From assembly GCA_027592745.1 (NCBI GenBank), contig JAQCLG010000023.1, positions 1-33,204 on the forward strand: 33,204 bases of DNA. Direction: 5' to 3'. Made by a program: the position numbers and the translations under genes. The first letter of the stretch is position 1. Each line of letters opens with the position of its first letter. Source of the stretch: Pseudomonadota bacterium. GTDB taxonomy: Bacteria; Pseudomonadota; Alphaproteobacteria; SP197. This document shows positions 23,288 to 30,886 of this stretch, one piece after another. The notes under the pieces are model-generated. The model saw only the letters and a program-made list of their open reading frames with translations. It was not told the DNA's origin and ran no database searches.

Positions 23288-23889
23288 GGCAGTGACTCCG
23301 GCTTGGGATCAAGGGCGTTGGCGACAAAGTCGAGGCCGGCGCGGATCGCGACCTCGCGGCTGATGGTGTCGGGCTCCAGCAGGTGCTGCAGCCACAGGCC
23401 GTCCGACAGGGCGACAAAGCCGCAGGCGGTCTGCCAGGCATCCAGCGCGATGCCGGCCTCGTGCGCGGCCGCAGCGAAGTGTTCGGCGGCGTCGCGGCGA
23501 AGTTCGTCATAGAGGCGGGTGTTGACCGCGCGCAGCTCGGGCACGGAGAGAGCGGCCACGGAATAGGCAAGCCATGCCGAGATCTCGGCGGGCTGCAGAT
23601 TGGTGAACATGTCGCGCGCCAGGGCGTCGAGCTGCGCGCGACCGGGTGCGCCGATGCGTTCGCGCCGTGCCTGGCAGGCGGCGTGCCACTCCGCGCCGAC
23701 GTGTTCGTAGGCTGCGACCAGCAGGGCGTCCTTGGACTTGAAGCAATGGCGGATCATACCGCGGGAGAGATCGGCCAGGCTGCAGATCGTCTCGACCGTG
23801 GTGTCGGCATAACCATGCCGATGAATCGACTCGATGGTCGCGTCGATCAGGGCCTTCTCGGCGGCCGGCATGGTTGTCGCTAACGCCAC
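23278..23889 (-). CDS. TetR-family transcriptional regulator, BetI-like
   Basis: A 203-residue regulator. The N-terminal helix-turn-helix spans roughly residues 25-60 (HRHGYADTTVETICSLADLSRGMIRHCFKSKDALL). The C-terminal ligand domain includes EISAWLAYSVAALSVPELRAVN and CGFVALSDGLWLQHLL, which resemble BetI, the choline/betaine-sensing repressor. The start is GTG at 23887-23889 with AGGAG six bases upstream; an internal ATG at 23871 is an alternative. It overlaps the Rieske gene by 10 bp and is preceded by a perfect 22-bp palindrome, so it probably represses itself and the oxygenase until the amine ligand appears. Confidence 0.88.
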   Translation of the reverse strand: MALATTMPAAEKALIDATIESIHRHGYADTTVETICSLADLSRGMIRHCFKSKDALLVAAYEHVGAEWHAACQARRERIGAPGRAQLDALARDMFTNLQPAEISAWLAYSVAALSVPELRAVNTRLYDELRRDAAEHFAAAAHEAGIALDAWQTACGFVALSDGLWLQHLLEPDTISREVAIRAGLDFVANALDPKPESLPCP

Positions 23890-23895
23890 GTCATG

Positions 23896-23917
23896 CTCCT
23901 ATACAGCTGTATAGGAG
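23896..23917. promoter_or_regulatory. Perfect 22-bp palindrome, probable operator of the BetI-like regulator
   Basis: The left arm CTCCTATACAG is followed directly by its exact reverse complement, with no mismatch and no spacer. It begins 7 bp upstream of the regulator's GTG. On the coding strand the last five bases, AGGAG, are the ribosome binding site. TetR regulators bind dyads of this size, so autoregulation is likely. If transcribed, the dyad could fold with CUCCU pairing to AGGAG. Confidence 0.78.
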
Positions 23918-23923
23918 ACTAGG

Positions 23924-23955
23924 CCCGCCGAACCGCCCGAGGCAAGCCCGGCGGG
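23924..23955 (-). terminator. GC hairpin directly after phoR
   Basis: CCCGCCG (23924-23930) and CGGCGGG (23949-23955) are perfect complements starting just after the phoR stop. No T run follows on the minus strand, so Rho-independent termination would be weak. It may separate phoR from the BetI-like gene downstream. Confidence 0.4.
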
Positions 23956-23956
23956 T

Positions 23957-25396
23957 TCACGATTTGCCCTGGACGCCCGTTGCGGTGTCGCCGGCTTCGA
24001 CCACCGCCGGCAGCCAGACGGTGAAGGTGGAGCCTACGCCGATGCGGCTCTCGACCTCCAGTTCGCCGCGATGGCGGTTCAGCACGTGCTTGACGATGGC
24101 AAGGCCCAGGCCGGTGCCCCCCAGTTCGCGGCTGCGCGCGGTATCGACCCGGTAGAAGCGTTCGGTCAGGCGCGGAATGTGCTGGGCGGGAATGCCCTCG
24201 CCCCGGTCGGTCACCGCGATCGAGATAGCCGGGCCGCGCGCGATGCGCAGGTGCACCGGGCTGACCGCATGGAGGCGGGCTACGAGCATGATCGGCGTGC
24301 CCGCACGGCCGTACTTCAGGGCATTGGAGACGAGATTGTAGATGACCTGCTCGACCTCGTTTTCGTCGCCGCGCACCGGGGGGAGGTCGCCGGGCACGGA
24401 GAGTTCGAGCGGCATGCGCCGTTCCTCGGCCTCGTAGCCCAGCGACGTCGTCAACCGCGTCAGCACGGCGGCGACGTCGACCTCGCCGGTCGGCTGGGCG
24501 TGCTCCTTGAGCTCGATGCGTGAGAGCGAGAGCAGGTCGCCGACCAGCCGGGCCATGCGCCTGCCCTGGTCGTCCATCATCTCCAGGAAACGCTCCTGGG
24601 CCTCGGTATCGTCGCGGGCAGGGCCGCGCAGGGTCTCGATGCAGCCGATCAGGGTGGCGAGCGGCGAGCGGATCTCGTGGCTGGCATTGGCGACGAAATC
24701 GACGCGCATCTGCTCGGTCCGGCGCATCGCGGTGATGTCGTGCAGCGCAATCATCACAGCCGGGCCGGCGCCGCTTGCGGCCGGCAGCGGCGCGACGTCG
24801 ACGGCATAGGCGCGCTCGACATGACCCGAGGGCAGACTGATCTCGGCGTTCTGGCTTTCCTGGTCGGCAAGGGCGGCATCGACCGCCTCGGTCAGGGCGG
24901 GATCGCGCACCACCCGAGCCAGGTCGCGCCCGGCCGCCCCCTCGCCGAACAGGGTGCGCCCGGCACGGTTCAGCCGCACGACCCGGTGATCGCGGGCGAG
25001 CAGCAAAAGGGGATCGGGCAGGGCGTCGAGCAGGCGGTCGGCCTCGGCCTGCAGCGCATCGATGCGGCGGTCGCGGCCGCCGACCAGCTCGCGCACCGCT
25101 TCGGCCATGGCACCGAGTGCGCCGCTCCCCGGCCCGCTGCGCAGCACCGGCGGGCTGGGCGTGCCGACATGGTCGAGCACGGCGAGCCAGCCGCCCAGCG
25201 CCTCCAGGTTGCGCGCCAGGGGGCGGACGAGGACCAGGGTCGCCGCACCCAGCAGAACGAGGCCGATGGCCAGGGCCAGGCTGTCGATGTGGCCGGTCAA
25301 CCGCAGGCCGCCCAGCACCGCGACCTCGGCCGCCAGCAGCGGCAGGGCGAGTTTCAGCCAGGTGCCGGTGACGGCGCCCAGCACCGGCGGCGCCAT
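23957..25396 (-). CDS. phoR: Phosphate regulon sensor histidine kinase PhoR
   Basis: A 479-residue membrane-bound kinase that phosphorylates PhoB when phosphate is low. Two N-terminal hydrophobic helices (about 14-32 and 40-58) are separated by a very short loop, as usual for PhoR, which senses through PstB/PhoU rather than a periplasmic domain. A PAS-like region (LLDALPDPLLLLARDHRVVRLNRAGRTLFG) follows, then HisKA with His240 in NASHEIRSPL, and HATPase_c with EQVIYNLVSNALKYG, TDRGEGIP and GGTGLGLAIVKHVL. It starts 6 bp after maeB and is likely co-transcribed with it. Unusually, two unrelated genes separate it from pst-phoB. Confidence 0.9.
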   Translation of the reverse strand: MAPPVLGAVTGTWLKLALPLLAAEVAVLGGLRLTGHIDSLALAIGLVLLGAATLVLVRPLARNLEALGGWLAVLDHVGTPSPPVLRSGPGSGALGAMAEAVRELVGGRDRRIDALQAEADRLLDALPDPLLLLARDHRVVRLNRAGRTLFGEGAAGRDLARVVRDPALTEAVDAALADQESQNAEISLPSGHVERAYAVDVAPLPAASGAGPAVMIALHDITAMRRTEQMRVDFVANASHEIRSPLATLIGCIETLRGPARDDTEAQERFLEMMDDQGRRMARLVGDLLSLSRIELKEHAQPTGEVDVAAVLTRLTTSLGYEAEERRMPLELSVPGDLPPVRGDENEVEQVIYNLVSNALKYGRAGTPIMLVARLHAVSPVHLRIARGPAISIAVTDRGEGIPAQHIPRLTERFYRVDTARSRELGGTGLGLAIVKHVLNRHRGELEVESRIGVGSTFTVWLPAVVEAGDTATGVQGKS

Positions 25397-25402
25397 GGCG
25401 CT

Positions 25403-27661
25403 CTAGTCTCCGGCGTCGAGCGCGGCGAGGGCGGCCATGTTGAGCATGTCGTTGACCGTGGCGCCCAGGCGCAGGATCTGCACCGGCTTTTCCATGCCGA
25501 CCAGGATCGGCCCGATGACATGGGCCCCGCCCATCGCCTCGACCAGCTTGTAGGCGATGTTGGCGGCATGGAGCGAGGGCATGACCAGCACGTTGGCCGG
25601 TCCGGTCAGCCGCGAGAACGGGTAATGGGCCAGCGCCTCGGCATCGAGCGCGGTATCGGCGGCCATCTCGCCGTCGAACTCGAAATCGACGTTGCGTGCC
25701 TCCAGCAGGCGCACCGCCTCGCGCAGTTCGGCGGTGTATTCGTGACCGCGGCTGCCGAAGTTGGAATAGGACACCAGGGCGACGCGGGGTTCGACGCCCA
25801 GGTCGCGCACCTTGGCCGCGGCCTGCACCGTGATGTCGGCCAGTTCCTCGCCGCTCGGCCGGTCGTGGATCGTGGTGTCGGCCATGAAGATGGTCTGCTT
25901 GGGCGAAACCAGGATCGACATTCCGAAGACGCGCTGCCCCGGCCGGGCGTCGAGCACGCGCTGCACATGAAGCAGCGCGTTGGCATAGGAGCGCGTCACG
26001 CCGGTCACCATGGCATCGGCATCGCCGGCGGCCAGGATCGCGGCGGCAAAGACGTTGCGGTCCTGGTTGATCCAGCGCTGGCAGTCGCGCCGCAGGGCGC
26101 CTCGGCGCTGCATGCGGCTGTAGACCAGGTCGGTGAAACGCTGGCGGTGGTCGGTGTCGCGGGCGTTGGCGATCTCCAGGCCTTCGGGCGAGATGCCCAG
26201 GGCCTTCATGCGTTCGCGCACCAGATCCTCGCGCCCGACCAGGATGGCCGAGCCCAGGCCCTGGTCGCGCCACAGGGCGGCGGTGCGGATGGTGCGTTCC
26301 TCCTCGCCCTCGGCGAAGACGACGCGGGCCTGCTTGGAACGTGCCGTCTCGAAGATCTGGTACATGCGGCTGGCGACCGGCGAGAGCCGGCCGGAGAGTT
26401 CGGCGCGGTAGCCCTCCATGTCGATGATCGGCTTGCGCGCCACGCCCGAATCCATGGCCGCCATGGCGACCGCGGCCGGCACGCGGCTGATCAGGCGCGG
26501 ATCGAAGGGTTTGGGGATGATGTATTCGCTGCCGAAGCGCAGGGAGGCGCCGGTATAGGCGCTTGCGACCTCGTCGGGCACGTCCTCGCGCGCCAGGGCC
26601 GCGATCGCCTCGGCCGCGGCGATCTTCATCTCCTCGTTGATCGTCGTGGCGCGCACGTCCAGCGCCCCGCGGAAGATGTAGGGGAAGCCCAGAACGTTGT
26701 TGACCTGGTTGGGATAGTCGGAGCGTCCGGTCGCCACGATGGCGTCGTCGCGGATCGCCTTGACGTCCTCGGGCGTGATCTCCGGATCGGGGTTGGCCAT
26801 GGCGAAGATGATCGGGCGGTCGGCCATCGAGCGGACCATGTCCTGGGTCACCGCGCCCTTGGCCGAGACGCCAAGGAAGATGTCGGCGCCGACCATGGCC
26901 TCTTCCAGGGTGCGCGCCTTGGTCGGCACCGCATGGGCCGACTTCCACTGGTTCATGCCCTCGGTGCGGCCCTGGTACACGGTACCCTTGGTGTCGCACA
27001 GGATGGCGTTCTCGTGGGGCAGGCCGCGCGCCTTGATCAGCTCCAGGCAGGCGATGCCCGCGGCGCCGGCGCCGTTGACCACGATGCGGCAGTTGCGGAT
27101 GTCCTTGCCCGCGATCTCCAGCGCGTTGATGACGCCGGCCAGGCAGATGATCGCCGTACCGTGCTGGTCGTCGTGGAAGACCGGGATGTCGACCAGCTCG
27201 CGCAGGCGCTGCTCGATGATGAAACACTCGGGCGCCTTGATGTCTTCGAGGTTGATGCCGCCGAAGGTCGGGCTGATCAGGCGCACCGTGTTGACGATGT
27301 CGTCGACATCCTCGCTGTCGATCTCGATGTCGATGCCGTCGACATCGGCGAAGCGCTTGAAGAGGACCGCCTTGCCTTCCATCACCGGCTTGGCGCCGAG
27401 CGCCCCCAGGTTGCCCAGGCCCAGCACTGCCGTGCCGTTGGAGACGATCGCCACAAGGTTGCCCTTGGAGGTGTAGTCGAACACGCTCGCAGGGTTGCGG
27501 AAGATCTCCAGGCAGGGGGCCGCCACGCCGGGCGAATAGGCGAGCGAGAGATCGCGCGCGGTGTCGAGCGGCTTGGTCGCCGCGATCGCCAGCTTGCCCG
27601 GCCGTCCCTCTGCGTGGAAGCGCAGAGCTTCGGCGTCGCTGACCTTCATCTGCTCCGTCAT
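25403..27661 (-). CDS. maeB: NADP-dependent malic enzyme with C-terminal phosphotransacetylase-like domain
   Basis: At 752 residues this is a full-length MaeB-type protein that decarboxylates malate to pyruvate. The malic domain has [16 protein letters not shown] with the catalytic Tyr, then [14 protein letters not shown] and [16 protein letters not shown], where Asp/Glu residues bind the divalent metal. The NADP domain has [16 protein letters not shown]. From about residue 430 a phosphotransacetylase-like domain follows ([18 protein letters not shown] to [18 protein letters not shown]), in known enzymes regulatory and responsive to acetyl-CoA rather than catalytic. The ATG at 27659-27661 has no strong ribosome binding site. 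phoR starts 6 bp after its stop. Confidence 0.95.
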   Translation of the reverse strand: MTEQMKVSDAEALRFHAEGRPGKLAIAATKPLDTARDLSLAYSPGVAAPCLEIFRNPASVFDYTSKGNLVAIVSNGTAVLGLGNLGALGAKPVMEGKAVLFKRFADVDGIDIEIDSEDVDDIVNTVRLISPTFGGINLEDIKAPECFIIEQRLRELVDIPVFHDDQHGTAIICLAGVINALEIAGKDIRNCRIVVNGAGAAGIACLELIKARGLPHENAILCDTKGTVYQGRTEGMNQWKSAHAVPTKARTLEEAMVGADIFLGVSAKGAVTQDMVRSMADRPIIFAMANPDPEITPEDVKAIRDDAIVATGRSDYPNQVNNVLGFPYIFRGALDVRATTINEEMKIAAAEAIAALAREDVPDEVASAYTGASLRFGSEYIIPKPFDPRLISRVPAAVAMAAMDSGVARKPIIDMEGYRAELSGRLSPVASRMYQIFETARSKQARVVFAEGEEERTIRTAALWRDQGLGSAILVGREDLVRERMKALGISPEGLEIANARDTDHRQRFTDLVYSRMQRRGALRRDCQRWINQDRNVFAAAILAAGDADAMVTGVTRSYANALLHVQRVLDARPGQRVFGMSILVSPKQTIFMADTTIHDRPSGEELADITVQAAAKVRDLGVEPRVALVSYSNFGSRGHEYTAELREAVRLLEARNVDFEFDGEMAADTALDAEALAHYPFSRLTGPANVLVMPSLHAANIAYKLVEAMGGAHVIGPILVGMEKPVQILRLGATVNDMLNMAALAALDAGD

Positions 27662-27778
27662 CGGATGTTTGCCCGTGGTATGTCCGGTCTCCAGCCTATC
27701 CGGCGCACGCGCGCCGTCAAAGGCAATCCGTCGTCCTCGATGGTTGGGCAGACCGGCCCGCCGCGACCGGTGGTGCGC

Positions 27779-28435
27779 TCAACGGAACGGCACGGACAGA
27801 CAGAGGACAAGTCGCGTGATGCCCAGGCTACGGAGCGGCGGCGAGCGGTGCACCACGCCTGCTTCCCCTTCGGCCGAACCCCGGAAAAGGGCAACCGTGC
27901 GCCGCTCCACACCATGCAGCGGACCTTCGTAGCGCGCCTGTCCACGCAGCGCGTCGGCGGCAAGGCCAGGCGGGACGAGCTGGGTGCCCGGGCCGCGATA
28001 GGTCGTGATCAGGCGAAGCGCCACGCGGTCGCGATGGAACAGACGGCAGGCGTCGTGGTCGATGGCGTTGAGCCGCAGGTCAATTGTTCTGAGCCCGCCA
28101 AGCTGAGCGAAGCGGAGCACCAGTTGTCCGATTTCTCCGGCCAGCAGGCCGGCGGTATCGCCCGCTTCATGCCCGACTGTGTTGCAGGCGGCGAGGATAA
28201 GCGCGGCGTCGGCGTCGGCAGGGACTTCGTCATGGACGCGCGGCAATTCCTCCGGTGGCAGCGCATCCAGCCATCTCTCCAGCGCCGGCCGTGGCGGCAG
28301 GCGCCACAGGGCGAGGTCGGCCTCGCCCGATGCCGCGGCCGCAGCACCGTCGGCCTGCTCGTGCGCGGCCGTCCAGGGTCCGCACGCGTGGGACAGCACA
28401 CGCCGAAGGGGCGCCTTCACGACAGGACCGGACAT
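27779..28435 (-). CDS. DUF1826 domain protein, probably zinc-responsive
   Basis: A 218-residue protein whose C-terminal two thirds match the DUF1826 pattern: FAQLGGLRTIDLRLNAIDHDACRLFHRDRVALRLITTYRGPGT at about 109-151, ERRTVALFRG, and VVHRSPPL with His196. The conserved Cys130, His134 and His196 could bind a metal. No function is established for the family. It commonly sits beside COG0523 GTPases and Zur sites, as here. No ribosome binding site precedes the ATG at 28433-28435, so the message may have a very short leader. It is divergent from the GTPase gene with a Zur-type box between them. Confidence 0.8.
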   Translation of the reverse strand: MSGPVVKAPLRRVLSHACGPWTAAHEQADGAAAAASGEADLALWRLPPRPALERWLDALPPEELPRVHDEVPADADAALILAACNTVGHEAGDTAGLLAGEIGQLVLRFAQLGGLRTIDLRLNAIDHDACRLFHRDRVALRLITTYRGPGTQLVPPGLAADALRGQARYEGPLHGVERRTVALFRGSAEGEAGVVHRSPPLRSLGITRLVLCLSVPFR

Positions 28436-28465
28436 GAAACATCGTCTCTGGGCACGGAGGGGATT

Positions 28466-28483
28466 GTAATGTTATAACATTGC
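28466..28483. promoter_or_regulatory. Zur-type operator between the DUF1826 and GTPase genes
   Basis: GTAATGTTATAACATTGC contains a perfect 14-bp palindrome (AATGTTATAACATT, 28468-28481) and matches the AT-rich dyad known for the zinc repressor Zur in proteobacteria. It lies about 30 bp from each divergent start and overlaps the probable -10 region, so Zur with zinc would block both. The surrounding DNA is strongly GC-rich, which makes the AT-rich dyad stand out. Confidence 0.8.
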
Positions 28484-28510
28484 GCATCCTGTCAATCCTC
28501 TTCGGTCGCC

Positions 28511-29584
28511 ATGTCACTCATCCCCGTTACTGTCCTCACCGGCTTCCTCGGCGCCGGCAAGACGACCCTGCTCCAGCAGGTCCTGGCGGAGCCGGCCTTT
28601 GCCCGCACCGCGGTGGTGATCAACGAGTTCGGCGAGATCGGCCTTGATGGCGCGCTGGTCGTGGGCGGTCCCGAGCAGCTCGTGGCGATGACCTCCGGCT
28701 GCCTGTGCTGCACCATCCGCGGCGACATCCGGTCGACCCTTGTCGACCTGCTGCGGCGCCGCGCCGCCGGCGAGGTGCCACCCTTCGAACGCATCGTGGT
28801 CGAGACCACGGGCCTGGCCGACCCGGCGCCCGTCATCCACACGCTCATGGCCGATCCGTCTCTTGCGGGCGCATACGCCCTGGGCGGAGTGGTCACCCTG
28901 GTCGACGCCGTGCACGGCGCGGACACGCTTGAGCGACATGGCGAAAGCGTGAAACAGGTCGCGGTCGCCGACCGTCTGGTCCTGACCAAGGCGGAGTTGG
29001 CACGTGACCCGGCTTCCCGGCGGGAGCTTGGCGAACTGCGGACCACCCTGCGCCACCTCAACCCGGCGGCACCGATCCTGGAGCGCCACGATTCCGCATT
29101 ATGCTGCGAAGCACTGTTCGACACAGCCCTCTACGACCCGCTGAGCAAGTCGCTGGACGTCCGCCGCTGGCTTGCCGCCGAGGCCCTGGAAGGCGAGCAC
29201 GGGGGCCATCACCGCCATCACCACCACGACATCAACCGTCACGGCTCCGACATCGAGGCATTCTGCCTGACGCTCGAGACGCCGATGGAGCCGCTGCGCT
29301 TCTCGGTCGCCCTTGAGCTTCTGGCGGGCCATCGCGGCGACGACCTGCTGCGGGTGAAGGGCATCGTGGCGCTGAGCGACGATCCGGACCGGCCCCTGGT
29401 CGTCCACGGCGTCCAGCACATCTTCCACCGGCCGGTCCGCCTGCAGGCATGGCCCGACGCGGACCACCGCACACGCCTGGTCTTCATCACCCGCGGCATA
29501 CGGCGCGAGACGATCGCGGACTACCTGGCGGCCTGGGGACGCGACGAGGCCGCGGGCTGGCGCCCGCTGCCGGCTTCCGGCTAG
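28511..29584 (+). CDS. COG0523/CobW-family GTPase, putative zinc metallochaperone
   Basis: A 357-residue G3E-family P-loop GTPase. Walker A is GFLGAGKTTLL (11-21), the metal-binding motif CLCC is at 64-67, Walker B/switch is VVETTGLADPAP near 97-106, and the guanine-recognition segment reads LTKAE. A His-rich loop, GEHGGHHRHHHHDINRH (about 228-244), is typical of zinc-related members, and a CobW_C domain follows. A Zur-type box just upstream suggests expression in zinc starvation, as for ZigA/YeiR/ZagA-like proteins that deliver zinc to client enzymes. Cobalt or nickel roles are less likely. The ATG has no clear ribosome binding site. Confidence 0.9.
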   Translation: MSLIPVTVLTGFLGAGKTTLLQQVLAEPAFARTAVVINEFGEIGLDGALVVGGPEQLVAMTSGCLCCTIRGDIRSTLVDLLRRRAAGEVPPFERIVVETTGLADPAPVIHTLMADPSLAGAYALGGVVTLVDAVHGADTLERHGESVKQVAVADRLVLTKAELARDPASRRELGELRTTLRHLNPAAPILERHDSALCCEALFDTALYDPLSKSLDVRRWLAAEALEGEHGGHHRHHHHDINRHGSDIEAFCLTLETPMEPLRFSVALELLAGHRGDDLLRVKGIVALSDDPDRPLVVHGVQHIFHRPVRLQAWPDADHRTRLVFITRGIRRETIADYLAAWGRDEAAGWRPLPASG

Positions 29585-29586
29585 AG

Positions 29587-29629
29587 GTGTGAACATGCTC
29601 CGTGTCATTGGTCCGGAGCGGAATCACAC
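29587..29629 (+). terminator. Two-stem hairpin after the GTPase gene
   Basis: GTGTGA (29587-29592) pairs with TCACAC (29624-29629), and GCTCCG (29597-29602) with CGGAGC (29614-29619), separated by a symmetrical 4x4 internal loop. It starts 3 bp after the GTPase stop. No T run follows, so it is either a weak terminator or a 3'-end protecting structure. Confidence 0.4.
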
Positions 29630-29707
29630 AATGATCGGGCACCATGAATTGGTTCCGGGTCATCGCGATCCGCTCTAGCATCCAGAGAACCCGGTTTCGA
29701 GGACGCC

Positions 29708-30820
29708 ATGCCCGCCAAGAATGCCCCTGTCGATCTGAGCAGCGCCGCACAGGGGGCCGATGCCGCCTACCCCGGAGCCGCGCGCTCGGCCGCTGCCAAT
29801 GCGCCCGACGCGGTCGACCTGCGCAGCGACACGGTGACGCGCCCCGATGCCGCGATGCGCCGGGCGATGGCGCAGGCCGAGGTCGGCGACGACGTCTATG
29901 GCGACGATCCCAGCGTCAACGCGCTGGAGGCCCATGTCGCAGCCCTGCTGGGCAAGGAAGCAGCGGTCTTCTGCACCTCGGGCACCCAGAGCAACCTGGC
30001 GGCCATGCTTGCCCACTGCCAGCGTGGCGAGGAGATCATCGCCGGCACCGGCTACCACGTCCTGGCGGCCGAGGCCGGCGGCAGTTCGGCGCTGGGCGGG
30101 ATCGTCGCCTGCGCCCTGCCGGTCGGCCCCGACGGCGGCCTCGATCCCGACCATGTCGCCGCCGCGATCAAACCGGACGATCCCCACTACCCGATCAGTC
30201 GCCTGCTCTGCCTGGAAAACACCATGGGCGGTCGGGTTCAGACCGTGGCGCGCCTGCAGGCTGCCGCCGATGTCGCCCACGCCAGGGGCCTTTCGGTCCA
30301 CCTCGACGGCGCCCGCCTGATGAACGCCGCCGTGGCGCTGGGCGTGCCCGCGCGCGACCTCGCCGGCACCGCCGACAGCGTTTCGCTCTGCCTCTCCAAG
30401 GGCCTGGGGGCGCCCTGCGGCACAGTGCTGGCCGGCCCGGAGGCCTTCATCGCGCGCGCCCGGCGCCAGAGGAAGCTCCTGGGCGGGGCGATGCGCCAGG
30501 CCGGCATCCTGGCCGCCGCCGGCCTCCACGCCCTCAACCACAACGTCGAGCGCTTGTCGGAGGACCACGCCAAGGCGCGGCGCCTGGCCCGGGGCCTGGC
30601 CGAACTGCCGGGCTTCGGCGTCGACCTCGACGCCTGCCAGACCAACATGGTGTTCGTCTCGCTGCCCGGCCAGCGCTGGCAGCAGGTCCTGGAGCGGGTT
30701 TCGGGCGCCGGCATCGTGCTCGGACGCTCCGGCCGGTCGATCCGCCTGGTGGTGCACAAGGACGTCGACGCCGAGGGCATCGACCGCACCATCGCGGCCT
30801 TCTCGCAGGCCGCGGCCTGA
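29708..30820 (+). CDS. ltaE: Low-specificity L-threonine aldolase family (PLP-dependent)
   Basis: A 370-residue fold-type I PLP enzyme that splits threonine/allo-threonine into glycine and acetaldehyde. Markers are VDLRSDTVTRPDAAMRRAM, VGDDVYGDDPSVNALE, CTSGTQSNLAAM, LCLENTMGGRV, VHLDGARLMNAAV with the cofactor-binding Asp200, and the Schiff-base Lys231 in LCLSKGLGAPCG. The first 35 residues are a low-complexity Ala-rich extension not usual in the family; GAGGA before the ATG supports this start. Related beta-hydroxy-amino-acid aldolases or tyrosine/alanine-type lyases of the same fold are the alternative. It precedes mutS on the same strand by 66 bp. Confidence 0.9.
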   Translation: MPAKNAPVDLSSAAQGADAAYPGAARSAAANAPDAVDLRSDTVTRPDAAMRRAMAQAEVGDDVYGDDPSVNALEAHVAALLGKEAAVFCTSGTQSNLAAMLAHCQRGEEIIAGTGYHVLAAEAGGSSALGGIVACALPVGPDGGLDPDHVAAAIKPDDPHYPISRLLCLENTMGGRVQTVARLQAAADVAHARGLSVHLDGARLMNAAVALGVPARDLAGTADSVSLCLSKGLGAPCGTVLAGPEAFIARARRQRKLLGGAMRQAGILAAAGLHALNHNVERLSEDHAKARRLARGLAELPGFGVDLDACQTNMVFVSLPGQRWQQVLERVSGAGIVLGRSGRSIRLVVHKDVDAEGIDRTIAAFSQAAA

Positions 30821-30854
30821 GCCGGACTGCCCCATGGCGGGGGCGAATGTGCTA

Positions 30855-30873
30855 GGTTGCGCCCGACGCAACC
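30855..30873 (+). other. Stable hairpin in the mutS leader
   Basis: GGTTGCG (30855-30861) and CGCAACC (30867-30873) form a perfect 7-bp stem with a CCCGA loop, 13 bases before the mutS GTG. No T run follows. It may terminate ltaE transcripts or fold in the mutS 5' leader. Confidence 0.4.
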
Positions 30874-30886
30874 GACAGCCCCTGCC

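Noticed and set aside
23919-27227. 1102-codon minus-strand frame overlapping maeB and phoR
   Set aside because: It is an out-of-frame reading of maeB and phoR, Arg/Pro/Gly-rich, without domains.
24677-28477. 1266-codon plus-strand open frame opposite phoR, maeB and DUF1826
   Set aside because: It spans three recognised genes and the spacers between them, with no motif or repeat that would support a real giant protein.
29219-29250. His-codon-rich stretch in the GTPase gene as a repeat or frameshift
   Set aside because: It is in frame and is the His-rich metal loop common in this family.
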